Below are positions 19,268 through 28,952 of a DNA stretch of 64,000 bases, piece after piece. The DNA is from Planctomycetota bacterium. Lineage in GTDB: Bacteria > Planctomycetota > Planctomycetia > Planctomycetales > Planctomycetaceae. The notes under the pieces are model-generated. The model was not told the origin of the DNA. It did no database searches and saw only the letters and a program-made list of their open reading frames with translations. A program made the translations under genes and the position numbers. Position 1 is the first letter of the stretch; the number at the start of each line of letters is the position of its first letter. The DNA lies in contig JAHZKX010000010.1 in the NCBI GenBank assembly GCA_022600195.1, positions 62,001 through 126,000 on the forward strand. Direction: 5' to 3'.

Positions 19268-19921
19268 ATGAAAGTTAGCCTGTTATTGGTATCAACGTTT
19301 GTTTTTGGGATTACTGTTTTCGCTGGTAATTCAGTCATACAGGCTGAGCAAGGGAAAAAAGGGGAACGACCCAATCGTGAGCAAATATTGAAAAAGTTTG
19401 ATAAAGATGGTGATGGAAAATTGAGTGAAGCAGAACGATCAGCAGCTCGAGAGGCACGCTCGAAAGGAAAAGGGTCTCAAGGACCTGGTAGAAAAGGCAA
19501 ATCTGGTAAAGGCTTTAACCGGGAAGAAATGCTCAAAAAATTTGATAAAAATGGCGATGGGAAATTAGACGAAACCGAACGTAAAGCAGCTTTTGCAGCG
19601 CGAGGAAAAGGGGGACAAAAAGGCCCTCGCATGAGTAAGGAAGAGATGATCAAAAAGTTTGATAAAGATGGCGACGGAAAGTTGAGTGAAACCGAGCGCG
19701 CGGCAGCTCGTAAGTCTTTGGGAGCACGCTCAGGGCGAAAGGGAATGAGTCGGGAGCAAATGCTTAAGAAATTTGACAAAGACGGCGACGGAAAACTAAG
19801 TGAAGTTGAACGTAAGGCAGCCAAAGCAGAAATGATGAAAAATCGAACCCAAAAAGGCGCTGGTAAAGGACCTAAAGGATCGGGTCAAAAAGGGAACAAA
19901 GGAAAAGATAAGAAAGAATGA
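19268..19921 (+). CDS. Exported EF-hand repeat protein
   Basis: The ATG at 19268 follows a GAGGAG site by 8 bases and begins a signal peptide (VSLLLVSTFVFGITVFAGNS). The mature protein is a ladder of four near-identical EF-hand loops of the form FDKDGDGKLSEAE, at roughly residues 43, 90, 127 and 166. Each is introduced by a REQILKKF-type helix and spaced by Lys/Gly-rich linkers. The D-x-D-x-D-G pattern predicts calcium binding. The chain is very basic outside the loops. The role is unknown; such proteins are abundant in planctomycetes. A strong terminator follows. Confidence 0.88.
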   Translation: MKVSLLLVSTFVFGITVFAGNSVIQAEQGKKGERPNREQILKKFDKDGDGKLSEAERSAAREARSKGKGSQGPGRKGKSGKGFNREEMLKKFDKNGDGKLDETERKAAFAARGKGGQKGPRMSKEEMIKKFDKDGDGKLSETERAAARKSLGARSGRKGMSREQMLKKFDKDGDGKLSEVERKAAKAEMMKNRTQKGAGKGPKGSGQKGNKGKDKKE

Positions 19922-19980
19922 GAGTGTAGCGGGCAACTAAGAACATTGCTTGGCTCTACAGGTCGGCCAGTGATGTGAAC

Positions 19981-20019
19981 AAAAAAAGCCGACTGAACGA
20001 TTCTCAGTCGGCTTTTTTT
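19981..20019. terminator. Bidirectional intrinsic terminator
   Basis: AGCCGACTGA and TCAGTCGGCT form a perfect 10-base stem around a 7-base loop, with an A-run before and a T-run after. It therefore works in both directions, ending the EF-hand gene and the convergent enoyl reductase gene. Confidence 0.93.
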
Positions 20020-20030
20020 ATTTCAGAAAA

Positions 20031-20828
20031 TCATGTCTGGTCTGAAATAATTTCTTTGTCGAAATAATTTGTACCCATTCCCGCATCAATTACAATTCCC
20101 TGAGAATTGATCCCGGATGAACGAGGGCTGATTAAAAACGCGGTCGCGTCAGCGACTTCTCTGGTCTGGACGGCCTCTTTTCTAAGAGTTGCTTTTTCCG
20201 CAAACAGGTAACTGTCGACATAACCGGGGATGCCTGCAGAGGCAGATGTTTTCAGCAAGCCGGGACAGACTGCATTAAAACGAACTTTTGAAAAGTTGGA
20301 AAATGATTTGGCAAGAAAGCAAATCGAAGAGTCCAATGCTGCTTTCACAGGACCCATATAGCCATAATTCTCAGCAGCCATTCGCGTTGTTGAGATGGAG
20401 ATTGTGACAACACTTCCCTGCTCCGGATCGATTATGTGACTGAATGCATTGGAGATCGCGATTAATGAAAAACAGGATATGTCCACTGCCTGTAAAAAAG
20501 CGGTGCGGGGAGTTTGATGAAAGGGAAGCCAGCCCGCTGAATAGTCAGCAAAGGCGATCGAATGAACCAGTCCATGAATCACATCGTACTTCTGACTGAT
20601 TTCCGATTGTAACTGATCAATTTCCGATTGATGTTCTACATCACAGATATAGATGGGCGACTGTTTCAATACTTTTGATAAGGATTCTTTACGCTCCGCA
20701 GATCGAACGACATATATCACTTCCGCGCCTGCTTCTTCCAGGACCTTGCCGGTCTGATAGGCGACACTTTTGCGGTTTGCAACCCCAAAAACCAGAATCC
20801 GTTTTCCAGCTAACTTCAAAAAATCCAT
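20031..20828 (-). CDS. fabI: Enoyl-[acyl-carrier-protein] reductase, FabI type
   Basis: This short-chain dehydrogenase-fold enzyme reduces enoyl-ACP in the last step of fatty acid elongation. The N-terminal nucleotide site is [17 protein letters not shown], close to the GVAN-RS-A pattern of FabI. The catalytic Tyr and Lys are in [12 protein letters not shown], and a tail with [14 protein letters not shown] closes the fold. The length of 265 fits the family. The ATG at 20828 follows GGAAAG; a TTG one codon earlier is less likely. The ketoacyl synthase at 8646 is not adjacent. Confidence 0.88.
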   Translation of the reverse strand: MDFLKLAGKRILVFGVANRKSVAYQTGKVLEEAGAEVIYVVRSAERKESLSKVLKQSPIYICDVEHQSEIDQLQSEISQKYDVIHGLVHSIAFADYSAGWLPFHQTPRTAFLQAVDISCFSLIAISNAFSHIIDPEQGSVVTISISTTRMAAENYGYMGPVKAALDSSICFLAKSFSNFSKVRFNAVCPGLLKTSASAGIPGYVDSYLFAEKATLRKEAVQTREVADATAFLISPRSSGINSQGIVIDAGMGTNYFDKEIISDQT

Positions 20829-21023
20829 CAAACAGCTTTCCGAGATAGATTAAAATAAACAAAACCGGTGTTCCGACGGATCACTCTGACAAATTTTCAT
20901 TTTTTTCGCAATGTGGAATAGATTGTCACTCTCAGATAAGTGGTAATTCGCAATAATGAATAGTATCACGACGGTTCTTTTAAAACCCGTCAATTTCTCT
21001 ACTGCTCCCGGAAAGTTGTATCT

Positions 21024-22067
21024 ATGTTCCAGGCACGTGCTTCACTGAAATCGTTAGCTCTTCTCTGTCGATCATTAAGCACCATGCTGGAGTCCGGAGT
21101 CTCGATCACAAAATCATTCGAATTAGCAGCAAAAAAAATGGGAGATTATCGACTGCAGCAGACCCTTCGTGAGATCATTGTCGAGTTGAAATCGGGCAAC
21201 GATGTGACATCAGCCATGCGGAAACAGGGAACTTTTTTTCCTGAATTATTAGTGAATATGGTCAGTGTAGCTGAACAAAGCGGAGGTTTGCCTGAAGTAT
21301 TGAAAGCCTTGGCTGAACATTATGACCATTTGCTGAATATGCGGAAAAACTTTTTTCGACTTATAGCCTGGCCTGTGTTTCAGTTTGTTATAGCTATTCT
21401 GGTAATTGCCTTAATGATTCTCGTGCTGGGACTCATCGCCAGTGCCCAGGGAGGCCAGGCGATTGATGTATTGGGACTCGGATTGTCAGGTCCCAGTGGA
21501 GCCATGATCTGGCTGACGTGTACGTTCGGTTCCATAATTGTCCTGTTTGTGGCCTATCAGATATTGGATCGAATGTTCGGTGGTAAACGCTATTTTCACC
21601 GTATGTTTCTCAAAATCCCAGTTTTGGGTGGGTGCATGCGGTCGTTTGCCATGGCACGCTTTTCCTGGGCATTTGCACTCACTCAGCAAGCGGGAATGAA
21701 TATTCTGGATTCGCTCGATGCCAGCCTGAAAGCAACCGGAAATGGTGCATTCATTGCTGAAATTCCACGTGTGAATAGCGTAATTAATGATGGCGAACAC
21801 CTTACGAATGCATTAGCAGATACAGGCTTATTTACAGAGGAATACATCCATATGGTCGATGTGGGAGAGACTTCAGGAACCGTTCCTGAAACTCTGCAAC
21901 GATTGAGTCCGCGATTTCAGGAAGATGCACAGCGCAGTCTGGCGACTTTAGCTGCGGTCATGGGCTGGCTAATCTGGGCGCTCGTTGCCGCTTTTATCAT
22001 CTTCGTTGTTTTCCGGATCGCTTTTTGGTATCTGGGAATAATCAATGATGCCTTACAACAAGTCTGA
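21024..22067 (+). CDS. Type II secretion / type IV pilus inner membrane protein (PilC/GspF)
   Basis: Two T2SSF domains (about residues 8-130 and 205-335) are separated by three membrane segments: VFQFVIAILVIALMILVLGL, MIWLTCTFGSIIVLFVAYQI and the C-terminal LIWALVAAFIIFVVFRIAFW. Family motifs are LSTMLESGVSI and FSWAFALTQQAGMNILDSL. This is the platform protein of pilus and pseudopilus machines. No other secretion genes are adjacent. The DUF1559 prepilin at 50656 is a possible distant client, but this is speculation. Confidence 0.88.
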   Translation: MFQARASLKSLALLCRSLSTMLESGVSITKSFELAAKKMGDYRLQQTLREIIVELKSGNDVTSAMRKQGTFFPELLVNMVSVAEQSGGLPEVLKALAEHYDHLLNMRKNFFRLIAWPVFQFVIAILVIALMILVLGLIASAQGGQAIDVLGLGLSGPSGAMIWLTCTFGSIIVLFVAYQILDRMFGGKRYFHRMFLKIPVLGGCMRSFAMARFSWAFALTQQAGMNILDSLDASLKATGNGAFIAEIPRVNSVINDGEHLTNALADTGLFTEEYIHMVDVGETSGTVPETLQRLSPRFQEDAQRSLATLAAVMGWLIWALVAAFIIFVVFRIAFWYLGIINDALQQV

Positions 22068-22131
22068 AGGTCTGGGCACGGCATCATCAAGATTATTTTC
22101 TTTCCAAGTCTCTTCTTAAGAGTTAGTTGAA

Positions 22132-23250
22132 GTGTCTCACTTTCATTTTGAATTGATCCATACGGATTCAAAAACCGGCGCGCGTGCTGGACGCTGGCAT
22201 ACTCCGCACGGAATTGTAGACACACCGGCATTTATGCCTGTGGGTACTCTGGCTTCGGTGAAAGGTTTGCTGCCCGAACAACTGAAACAGGTGGGAACGC
22301 AGCAGGTTTTAGCCAATACCTATCATTTGGCACTGCGCCCTGGAGCAGAGATTGTACAGGAATTGGGAGGATTGCATGAATTTATGAATTGGGATGGTCC
22401 CATTCTCACAGACAGTGGTGGTTTTCAAGTCTTCAGTCTGGCAAAACTCACGAAAATGGATGATGAGCAGGTTGTTTTTCGCTCGCATATTGATGGTAGC
22501 TTATTTGAATTATCACCGGAAAAAGCGGTCAAAATCCAGGAACAGTTGGGCGCGGATTCCATTATGTGTCTGGATGAATGCCCGCCACATGATGTGCCAC
22601 CAGAAAAAATGCAGGATGCAGTAGATCGGACGACAAAATGGGCAGCACGATGTCGGGATGCCCAGAAGCGTGATGATCAGGCTCTGTTCGGGATTGTTCA
22701 AGGAGGCACAGATCAGAAAATGCGCGAACGTTCCGCTGAGGGGCTACTTCCCCTTGAGTTTCCAGGGTATGCGATTGGTGGCTTAAGTGTAGGTGAAAAG
22801 CCTGAGGATATGTATTCTACTCTAGATTTTACGACTCCCATGCTCCCGGTAGAGAAGCCCCGTTATTTGATGGGGGTTGGCCGCCCTTCCGACCTGATAG
22901 AGGCGATATTGAGGGGGGTAGATTTGTTTGACTGCGTAATGCCGACTAGAAATGGGAGAAATGGAATGGCATTTACCAGTGAGGGGCGGGTCAATTTACG
23001 TAATGCAAAACATGCCAGAGATCCCAAGCCGTTGGATCCAGAGTGTGATTCACCTGGATCAAGGGATTATAGTCGGGCCTATTTAAGGCATTTATTTATC
23101 TCCAGGGAGATGTTGGGCCCTATTTTAGTCTCCCTGCACAATATTGCTTTCTATCAAAAATTGTTGCGAGATTTGCGTCAGGCAATACTCAATGAACAAG
23201 TTGAGGAGTTTAGGGCGGTTCACCTTGCCCGCTGGAACGCATCTTTCTAA
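22132..23250 (+). CDS. tgt: Queuine tRNA-ribosyltransferase with degenerate zinc site
   Basis: Tgt swaps guanine 34 of certain tRNAs for a queuosine precursor. Landmarks are [56 protein letters not shown] and [13 protein letters not shown]. The C-terminal zinc site is altered: Cys305 is kept, but the next two Cys positions are Ser307 and Ser310 ([10 protein letters not shown] instead of ECDCYTCRNY). The fourth ligand, His336, is kept. The start is a GTG at 22132. yajC and secDF follow, the conserved bacterial order. Confidence 0.93.
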   Translation: MSHFHFELIHTDSKTGARAGRWHTPHGIVDTPAFMPVGTLASVKGLLPEQLKQVGTQQVLANTYHLALRPGAEIVQELGGLHEFMNWDGPILTDSGGFQVFSLAKLTKMDDEQVVFRSHIDGSLFELSPEKAVKIQEQLGADSIMCLDECPPHDVPPEKMQDAVDRTTKWAARCRDAQKRDDQALFGIVQGGTDQKMRERSAEGLLPLEFPGYAIGGLSVGEKPEDMYSTLDFTTPMLPVEKPRYLMGVGRPSDLIEAILRGVDLFDCVMPTRNGRNGMAFTSEGRVNLRNAKHARDPKPLDPECDSPGSRDYSRAYLRHLFISREMLGPILVSLHNIAFYQKLLRDLRQAILNEQVEEFRAVHLARWNASF

Positions 23251-23432
23251 GATACAGCTTACTTAATTATTAGATAACTCCTGAAATTGTTTAGGTTTGG
23301 GCCGATTCAGACCAGACAATGATTCATCCATGCATGAAAATTAAATCTACGATTACGGGATAGTTGTATCCCTAAGTTCTTGATGAATATTGTTTTAGTG
23401 GAATTGCTCCATAGGCCTTGGAAGACATTTGA

Positions 23433-23783
23433 ATGAACATTTTACTCACAACATTATATTTTTTCGCTGAAGAAGCGCCCGTAAAAGAGGGCCCGGCTCC
23501 TTCTCCTATTTTTCAATTTCTACCACTGATTGCGATCGTCATTTTCTTTTATTTCATTATGTTCCGTCCTCAACAGAAAGAACGGAAACGTCGTGAGCAG
23601 GCCCTTGGTGAGTTGAAGAAAAATGATCGCGTTGTAAGTATCGGTGGGATTATCGGTACGATTGCCAGCATCTCAGAGAAAGAACAAGAAGTCACATTAA
23701 AAATTGATGAGAACACCCGGATGAAATTTCGCCGTAGCGCCATTCAGGGACTCTATCAGGAAGATTCGAAAGAAACGAAATAG
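23433..23783 (+). CDS. yajC: Preprotein translocase subunit YajC
   Basis: The 116-residue protein has one membrane segment (FQFLPLIAIVIFFYFIMF) followed directly by RPQQKERKRREQ, the YajC signature, and a small cytoplasmic domain with VSIGGIIGTIASI. It is an accessory of the SecDF complex and is placed between tgt and secDF as in many bacteria. Confidence 0.95.
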   Translation: MNILLTTLYFFAEEAPVKEGPAPSPIFQFLPLIAIVIFFYFIMFRPQQKERKRREQALGELKKNDRVVSIGGIIGTIASISEKEQEVTLKIDENTRMKFRRSAIQGLYQEDSKETK

Positions 23784-23899
23784 CTTAGCTGGTTTCGAAA
23801 AACTCTTAGAGAATAAGTATCTGGCACTGTGTTGTCAGTTTAAACCTTCATTGCCGATCAAATCGGCCTATATTATCAGATAGTTTTGGGACTAATTGA

Positions 23900-26878
23900 A
23901 TGACAGGGATTGATTTCCACTCAACAGCTCTTTTAGCTGAAGAAGTGACTGAAAAGGCGACATCACAAGTATCAGGGTGGTTTATCATAGCCATTCTTGT
24001 TGTCGTATTCGTTCTACCATTCATTTTGGGGGCACTGATAGCAAATGCTCTTAAGATGAAAGATTTTTCACGCAAAATCGGTCTGGTATTATTTACCGCC
24101 GTCATTGCCGCGACACCTTTCGTCTGGCAGATTGCCAGTGGTCACGACTGGCGTGATGCCATTCGGTTGGGAATCGACCTGGCAGGCGGGTCGAATATGG
24201 TCTTTGAGGTTGACGAAGGCAAGAGTGAAAAAGAGCTTTCCAACGAAGTGATGGATCAAATGGTGGGAGCCATTGGTCGTCGAATCAATCCTTCGGGAAC
24301 GGAAGAAGTAACCGTTCGTAAAGTAGGCCAAAACCGGATTGAAGTCATTGTTCCCGGCGCTGACAGTGATGATGTTCAAAGGATCAAATCTCTCATTACA
24401 CGGTTGGGAAGTCTGGAATTTGATATCGTAGCGAATCGGCGCGATCATGCGACTCTAGTTTCGCGTGCGTTGGAGGCTCCTGGTAAAGATATTCGGGATG
24501 GCGAGGGTCGAGTCATTGCCAGTTGGCGCGAAGTAAATAACGATGAGCCGTTTAGTCAGGATGACCAGATGGTTGTACGGCCTCTTACGCGTAAAGATGG
24601 TACTACCGGTGAAGAAGTTTTGGTGATCATTGAGCCAAATGAGGATCGCCGTGTGACAGGGAAATACCTGGTTCGTGCACGACAGTCAACAGACCAGAAT
24701 GGTACTCCGGCGGTCTCTTTTACATTTAATGCCCGTGGCGGTAATCTTTTTAGTCAGTTAACCTCGAAAAATCGTCCCAGTAAGGATGGATTTCATCGCC
24801 ATCTGGCCGTGTTACTTGATGGGAAAGTTCAATCTGCGCCTCGTCTCATTACAACCATTGGTGCCGAAGGACAAATTACCGGTCGGTTTACGCAGAAAGA
24901 GATTTCTGATCTGCTTAACGTGTTAAATGCAGGGGCATTAGAAGTCCCTTTGAAATCGGAACCCGTCTCTGAATTTTCAATCAGCCCTCTTTTAGGGAGT
25001 GATGTTCAGGAGAAGGGAAAGCAGGCAATTGTGATTGCTGCAATTGCCGTTATTTTCTTCATGCTGATTTACTATCGTTTTGCAGGTCTGGTAGCAAATA
25101 TCTGCTTAACTTTGAACTTGTTGCTGGTCATGGGGACGATGTCATTTATTAATGCCACCTTTACTCTGCCAGGTCTGGCGGGTCTGGTGTTAACGATCGG
25201 TATGGCCGTCGATGCCAACGTGCTTATTTTCGAACGAATTCGGGAAGAGAAAGCACGTGGTTCCAGTTTGAGGATGGCAATCAACAATGGTTTTGCGCGT
25301 GCCTTTACGACCATCATCGATGCGAATTTGACTACTCTGATTGTGGCAGTGGTTCTCTATATTATCGGAACGGATCAGGTTCGCGGTTTTGCAGTGACGT
25401 TATTCATCGGAATTGTGATGAGTATGTTTACCGCGTTATATGTCGGACGCATCGTTTTTGATATTTTTGAACGAAAACGCTGGATCAGTGATCTGAAGAT
25501 GATGAGTATCGTGGGGCATACCAGTATCGATTTCATCGGTAAGAAAATGGTTGCTGCGATGTTCTCAGTCGTATTAATTGTGATCGGAATGGGAGTTGTT
25601 ATTACGCGTGCGGAAGAAAATCTCGATATCGATTTTACCGGTGGCACGATGGTGACATTCGAATTTGAAGATAAACAGGATATCGATGCAATCCGCAGTC
25701 TATTGCAAGTTGAGTTTGGTAACAGTTTAACTCTGGAGCAGCTACAGCTTTCAAATGACCCTGGCTCTGAAGGACGTTATTTCCGTCTGCGTACCACGTT
25801 GAATGATGCGGATAAAGGTGAAGAAGACGTCAAAGCAACAGATTCAATCAGAGAAAAATTAAATAAGACATTTAAAGACAGCGCTCAAAAGTTGCGAAAA
25901 GTGACTATGAGTTTTGGAGAGATCAAGAAACTCGAAGGAAGTGAGAATTCTCCAGCAGGTGCCGAAGTGGAACTGACATTTAGTGGTGAGTTGAAACCAT
26001 CGACTGTCGATAACTACTTGAAAGAAGCCACTGCTTCAATCAAGAATGCCGATGAATCAGTTAAGTACGAGCGTATTCCGGAATTCCAGCTGAAGGGGAT
26101 TTCAGCCGACGGTAAAGATGAGGCAACTGAAGAAGCGACTCGCTTTAAGAAAATGAAAGCGCAAGTTGGACCTGATCTCCCGGTTGATGACCTGAAAACT
26201 GCATTAAATGTGATGCAGACTGTGATGGAGACAACAGCCATTCTGGATGAAGTCAATAGTTTTGATAGCTCTGTCGCCAGTGAAATGCAGGAATCTGCTT
26301 TGTTGGCTATGTTAATCAGTTTGGTCGCGATCGTGGCCTATGTCTGGTTTCGGTTCCAGAGAATTACCTTTGGCCTGGCAGCAGTTGCGGCCTTGGTGCA
26401 TGACGTGTTGGTAGTGCTGGGAATGGTCGCAATAGGGGCTTCTTTAAGTAGTACTCCCTTAGGGCCTCTATTAGGGCTAAACGATTTTAAAATCAATCTA
26501 CCCATGATCGCCGCATTCCTGACCATTGTTGGTTATTCGTTGAATGATACGATTGTGGTATTCGACCGTATTCGAGAAGTGCGTGGCAAGAACCCTGCTC
26601 TGACCAAAACAATGGTCAATGAGAGTTTGAATCAAACGCTCTCACGAACCTTGCTGACATCAATCACGACTTTGATTGTTGTTCTAATCCTTTATACGAT
26701 TGGTGGTGAAGGGATTCACGGTTTTGCGTACTGTCTTGTTCTAGGAGTGATTGTCGGTACTTACAGTTCGATCTTTATTGCCAGCCCAGTTTTACTCTGG
26801 CTGATGAATCGTCCCGGAAGTGCGACAGCACGTGCAACTCAGCAAAGTGAAAAACAAGCCCGTGTCAGTAGTAGTTAA
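23900..26878 (+). CDS. secDF: Protein translocase SecD-SecF fusion
   Basis: This 992-residue chain combines SecD (about 1-540) and SecF (about 545-992), the proton-driven helpers of Sec export. SecD shows IDLAGGSNMVFEV, a large periplasmic domain, and membrane segments from about 375 with TIGMAVDANVLIFERIREE. SecF shows DIDFTGGTMVTFEF and a second set of segments with TIVGYSLNDTIVVFDRIREV. A first membrane segment precedes the canonical SecD start. An extra periplasmic insert in the SecF half (about 640-785) is charged and longer than usual. A strong terminator follows. Confidence 0.96.
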   Translation: MTGIDFHSTALLAEEVTEKATSQVSGWFIIAILVVVFVLPFILGALIANALKMKDFSRKIGLVLFTAVIAATPFVWQIASGHDWRDAIRLGIDLAGGSNMVFEVDEGKSEKELSNEVMDQMVGAIGRRINPSGTEEVTVRKVGQNRIEVIVPGADSDDVQRIKSLITRLGSLEFDIVANRRDHATLVSRALEAPGKDIRDGEGRVIASWREVNNDEPFSQDDQMVVRPLTRKDGTTGEEVLVIIEPNEDRRVTGKYLVRARQSTDQNGTPAVSFTFNARGGNLFSQLTSKNRPSKDGFHRHLAVLLDGKVQSAPRLITTIGAEGQITGRFTQKEISDLLNVLNAGALEVPLKSEPVSEFSISPLLGSDVQEKGKQAIVIAAIAVIFFMLIYYRFAGLVANICLTLNLLLVMGTMSFINATFTLPGLAGLVLTIGMAVDANVLIFERIREEKARGSSLRMAINNGFARAFTTIIDANLTTLIVAVVLYIIGTDQVRGFAVTLFIGIVMSMFTALYVGRIVFDIFERKRWISDLKMMSIVGHTSIDFIGKKMVAAMFSVVLIVIGMGVVITRAEENLDIDFTGGTMVTFEFEDKQDIDAIRSLLQVEFGNSLTLEQLQLSNDPGSEGRYFRLRTTLNDADKGEEDVKATDSIREKLNKTFKDSAQKLRKVTMSFGEIKKLEGSENSPAGAEVELTFSGELKPSTVDNYLKEATASIKNADESVKYERIPEFQLKGISADGKDEATEEATRFKKMKAQVGPDLPVDDLKTALNVMQTVMETTAILDEVNSFDSSVASEMQESALLAMLISLVAIVAYVWFRFQRITFGLAAVAALVHDVLVVLGMVAIGASLSSTPLGPLLGLNDFKINLPMIAAFLTIVGYSLNDTIVVFDRIREVRGKNPALTKTMVNESLNQTLSRTLLTSITTLIVVLILYTIGGEGIHGFAYCLVLGVIVGTYSSIFIASPVLLWLMNRPGSATARATQQSEKQARVSSS

Positions 26879-26926
26879 CCTCGGTTGAGCACAAAAGACT
26901 GACGGATTCAAATAGAAACATCTTTC

Positions 26927-26960
26927 AGAGGACTGATCTAAAGATTGGTCCTCTTTTTTT
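26927..26960 (+). terminator. Intrinsic terminator of the tgt-yajC-secDF operon
   Basis: AGAGGACTGATC pairs with GATTGGTCCTCT over 12 positions (two wobble pairs) around a 4-base loop, followed directly by a run of seven T. Confidence 0.92.
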
Positions 26961-27045
26961 ATACTGTGTCTGAACCATCGAACAATATTTCTAGTCATTG
27001 GGGCGATGGAACAGATGCGATGATTTCATTGGAAGGGTTGCAACT

Positions 27046-28272
27046 TCAGCGAACTTTTCGGCCTTCAATGAAAACGGCTTCGACAGAACCAGGGAATGTG
27101 ATTCCTTCAAACGGAGACCAGCCACATTTGGTTTTCAGGTCTTCTCGCTTGATTGTGACTGGTTGATGCATGTTGAGTACGGTCAGACTGGCTGTATAGC
27201 CGGGTTCGATTTTACCGAACTTCTTGGGAGAGATATATGGGTTTACAAAATTACCAGGATTTTCAGAGCAAAAAAGAGCAGCCTGTTCGGGGGCAAAATT
27301 TTGGTCTAGAATTAACCATGTGACAAAAGCCCCATAGGTATCCAGATGCGGTTGTCCCGAAATTCCCTGCTCGTTTTCTTCCAGAGTATGGGGGGCATGA
27401 TCTGTGGCAAGGTAATCTAATGTGCCCTCACGTAGTGCATCCAGCATTGCCTGACGATCCGCGATGGTACGTAAAGGCGGGTTCATCTGCATTTTTCCAC
27501 GGTTTTGATCTGTCAGATCAGATTGATCAAAATAGAGATGGTGCGGCGTAACTTCGCAAGTAACCTGCAACCCACGGCTTCTTGCTTCTCGAATCAGTGG
27601 TAGCCCTTCCCCAACAGAATAATGACACAATTTCCCTTTGAGATCATATTTTTCGATCATCTGAAGGGCAAAACGTGTTGCAGAGATTTCACATTCTGCA
27701 GGTCTTTGATCTTCATGGTTTTTTGCATGGGCATGATGCTCAAGTAAAATTGGATCTTCACAGTGAAAGCTCACATCACAACCGCGATACAATGAGAGAG
27801 TTTCGTCAAGTTGCTCAAGGGTTTTGAAAAAAAGATCTCCTACGCTGGGGCCCATATAAGCTTTGTAGGGGACTGCAAATGAAAGTGGTCTGGTTCCCGG
27901 GCCAATACCTGCATACAGCGTAAAGTGAATCGCAGGATTTCTTTTTTTCAGATGTCGACTTTTTTCGTGGTAGCTTTCGTCCGTGATCGGCGGAATGGGG
28001 TTATTAGGCATGTCGGCAACATGCACCACACCACCATTCATTGCAGCGGCGCCGGCAGTACAAAAATCTTCTTTGTAAATTTGCGACTCGCCGACATCGT
28101 CTCGGGCGTGGATGTGGATATCACCCATGCCGGCAAAGATGAGGCAATCATCAGAAAAAGAAACATCTGCTTCACCCAGGTTTGAACCCACTTCAATAAT
28201 TCGATCGCCTTCGATTCGAATCTGGCTGTTCAATGTACCTGAAGAACTAACAAGACTTCCCTGTATGATCAT
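27046..28272 (-). CDS. pyrC: Dihydroorotase (amidohydrolase superfamily)
   Basis: This metal-dependent amidohydrolase is probably the dihydroorotase of pyrimidine synthesis. The first metal-binding motif is GDIHIHARDD, and VADMPNN follows. A likely carbamylated Lys is in YKAYMGPS. Later metal ligands lie in CEVTPHHL and ATDHAPHTLEE. The C-terminus returns to the small beta sandwich (ASLTVLNMHQPVTI). Length (408) fits the family. An allantoinase-like or hydantoinase-like activity cannot be excluded from sequence alone. No other pyr genes are adjacent. Confidence 0.85.
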   Translation of the reverse strand: MIIQGSLVSSSGTLNSQIRIEGDRIIEVGSNLGEADVSFSDDCLIFAGMGDIHIHARDDVGESQIYKEDFCTAGAAAMNGGVVHVADMPNNPIPPITDESYHEKSRHLKKRNPAIHFTLYAGIGPGTRPLSFAVPYKAYMGPSVGDLFFKTLEQLDETLSLYRGCDVSFHCEDPILLEHHAHAKNHEDQRPAECEISATRFALQMIEKYDLKGKLCHYSVGEGLPLIREARSRGLQVTCEVTPHHLYFDQSDLTDQNRGKMQMNPPLRTIADRQAMLDALREGTLDYLATDHAPHTLEENEQGISGQPHLDTYGAFVTWLILDQNFAPEQAALFCSENPGNFVNPYISPKKFGKIEPGYTASLTVLNMHQPVTIKREDLKTKCGWSPFEGITFPGSVEAVFIEGRKVR

Positions 28273-28333
28273 CGAATTGAAGTCATTCCGTTTCTACTGT
28301 CTTAATAGTGTGCTGAGCATCGTTCTAAAATGA

Positions 28334-28657
28334 TTACCAACCAACCGACATATTTGTTTCTATTGCCAGTTGAGCCTCATGTAGATCAGATCCGGTATCA
28401 CGCATATAAAGTCTGATTGCATGAACTTTGTCCCCGGAAGCACGGAAGAGACACTCACGTGCCATATCGCAGGGCTCTGTATGGCCTTCAATGCCAAGCA
28501 GACGCTTCGAAATCACCCACATATCACGAGGACGTCGCGTGACACGCAGGATTTCGTCTTCAGGATAATTTTCCTGAGCAGCATTTTCCGCTTCCTCTTG
28601 AGTAGTTGCCCAACCCACCATAATGTGTGCGTTTGTTTCAATCTCATAAAGAGCCAT
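28334..28657 (-). CDS. Small protein with an L7/L12-like C-terminal segment
   Basis: A 107-residue protein with an ATG after a GGAG site. The N-terminal half (LYEIETNAHIMVGWATTQ) looks like a small alpha/beta domain. The C-terminal stretch DKVHAIRLYMRDTGSDLHEA resembles the ribosomal L7/L12 C-terminal fold (AIK-x-R-x-TG-LKEA pattern). It could be co-transcribed with pyrC, 61 bases downstream on the same strand. Function unknown. Confidence 0.7.
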   Translation of the reverse strand: MALYEIETNAHIMVGWATTQEEAENAAQENYPEDEILRVTRRPRDMWVISKRLLGIEGHTEPCDMARECLFRASGDKVHAIRLYMRDTGSDLHEAQLAIETNMSVGW

Positions 28658-28920
28658 AATTCAACTCCAGTCTGAAGAATGGAAAAAGTAAGAATCTAAC
28701 GAACAATGAGGAATAATAGGACTCTTTCGAATTTGTCTTAGTAGGATATCAACTCAGATGTCAGAAATCGAACAATTCCCTGTGCCATATTATAGCCAAG
28801 CGGGATTCAGGGTGAGAGTGTCTTCTTGAAATTGTTTACAGAAAAAACGAAATCCAGAGAAGTGACTCGATTTTCGTTTGGTGCTCCTTGCCGATGCGTA
28901 AGGTCTGGCATTTTCACTAT

Positions 28921-28952
28921 TTAATCTGTATTCAGCTTAATCTGTATTCAGC
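28921..28952. repeat. Perfect 16-base tandem duplication across the tsaB stop
   Basis: Two adjacent identical copies of TTAATCTGTATTCAGC lie at 28921-28936 and 28937-28952. The second copy encodes the last codons and stop of tsaB on the minus strand, so the stop region has been duplicated. Confidence 0.95.

Noticed and set aside
23822-23836. Sigma-54-like promoter (TGGCAC with TTGT)
   Set aside because: Spacing is one base short and the second element is incomplete.
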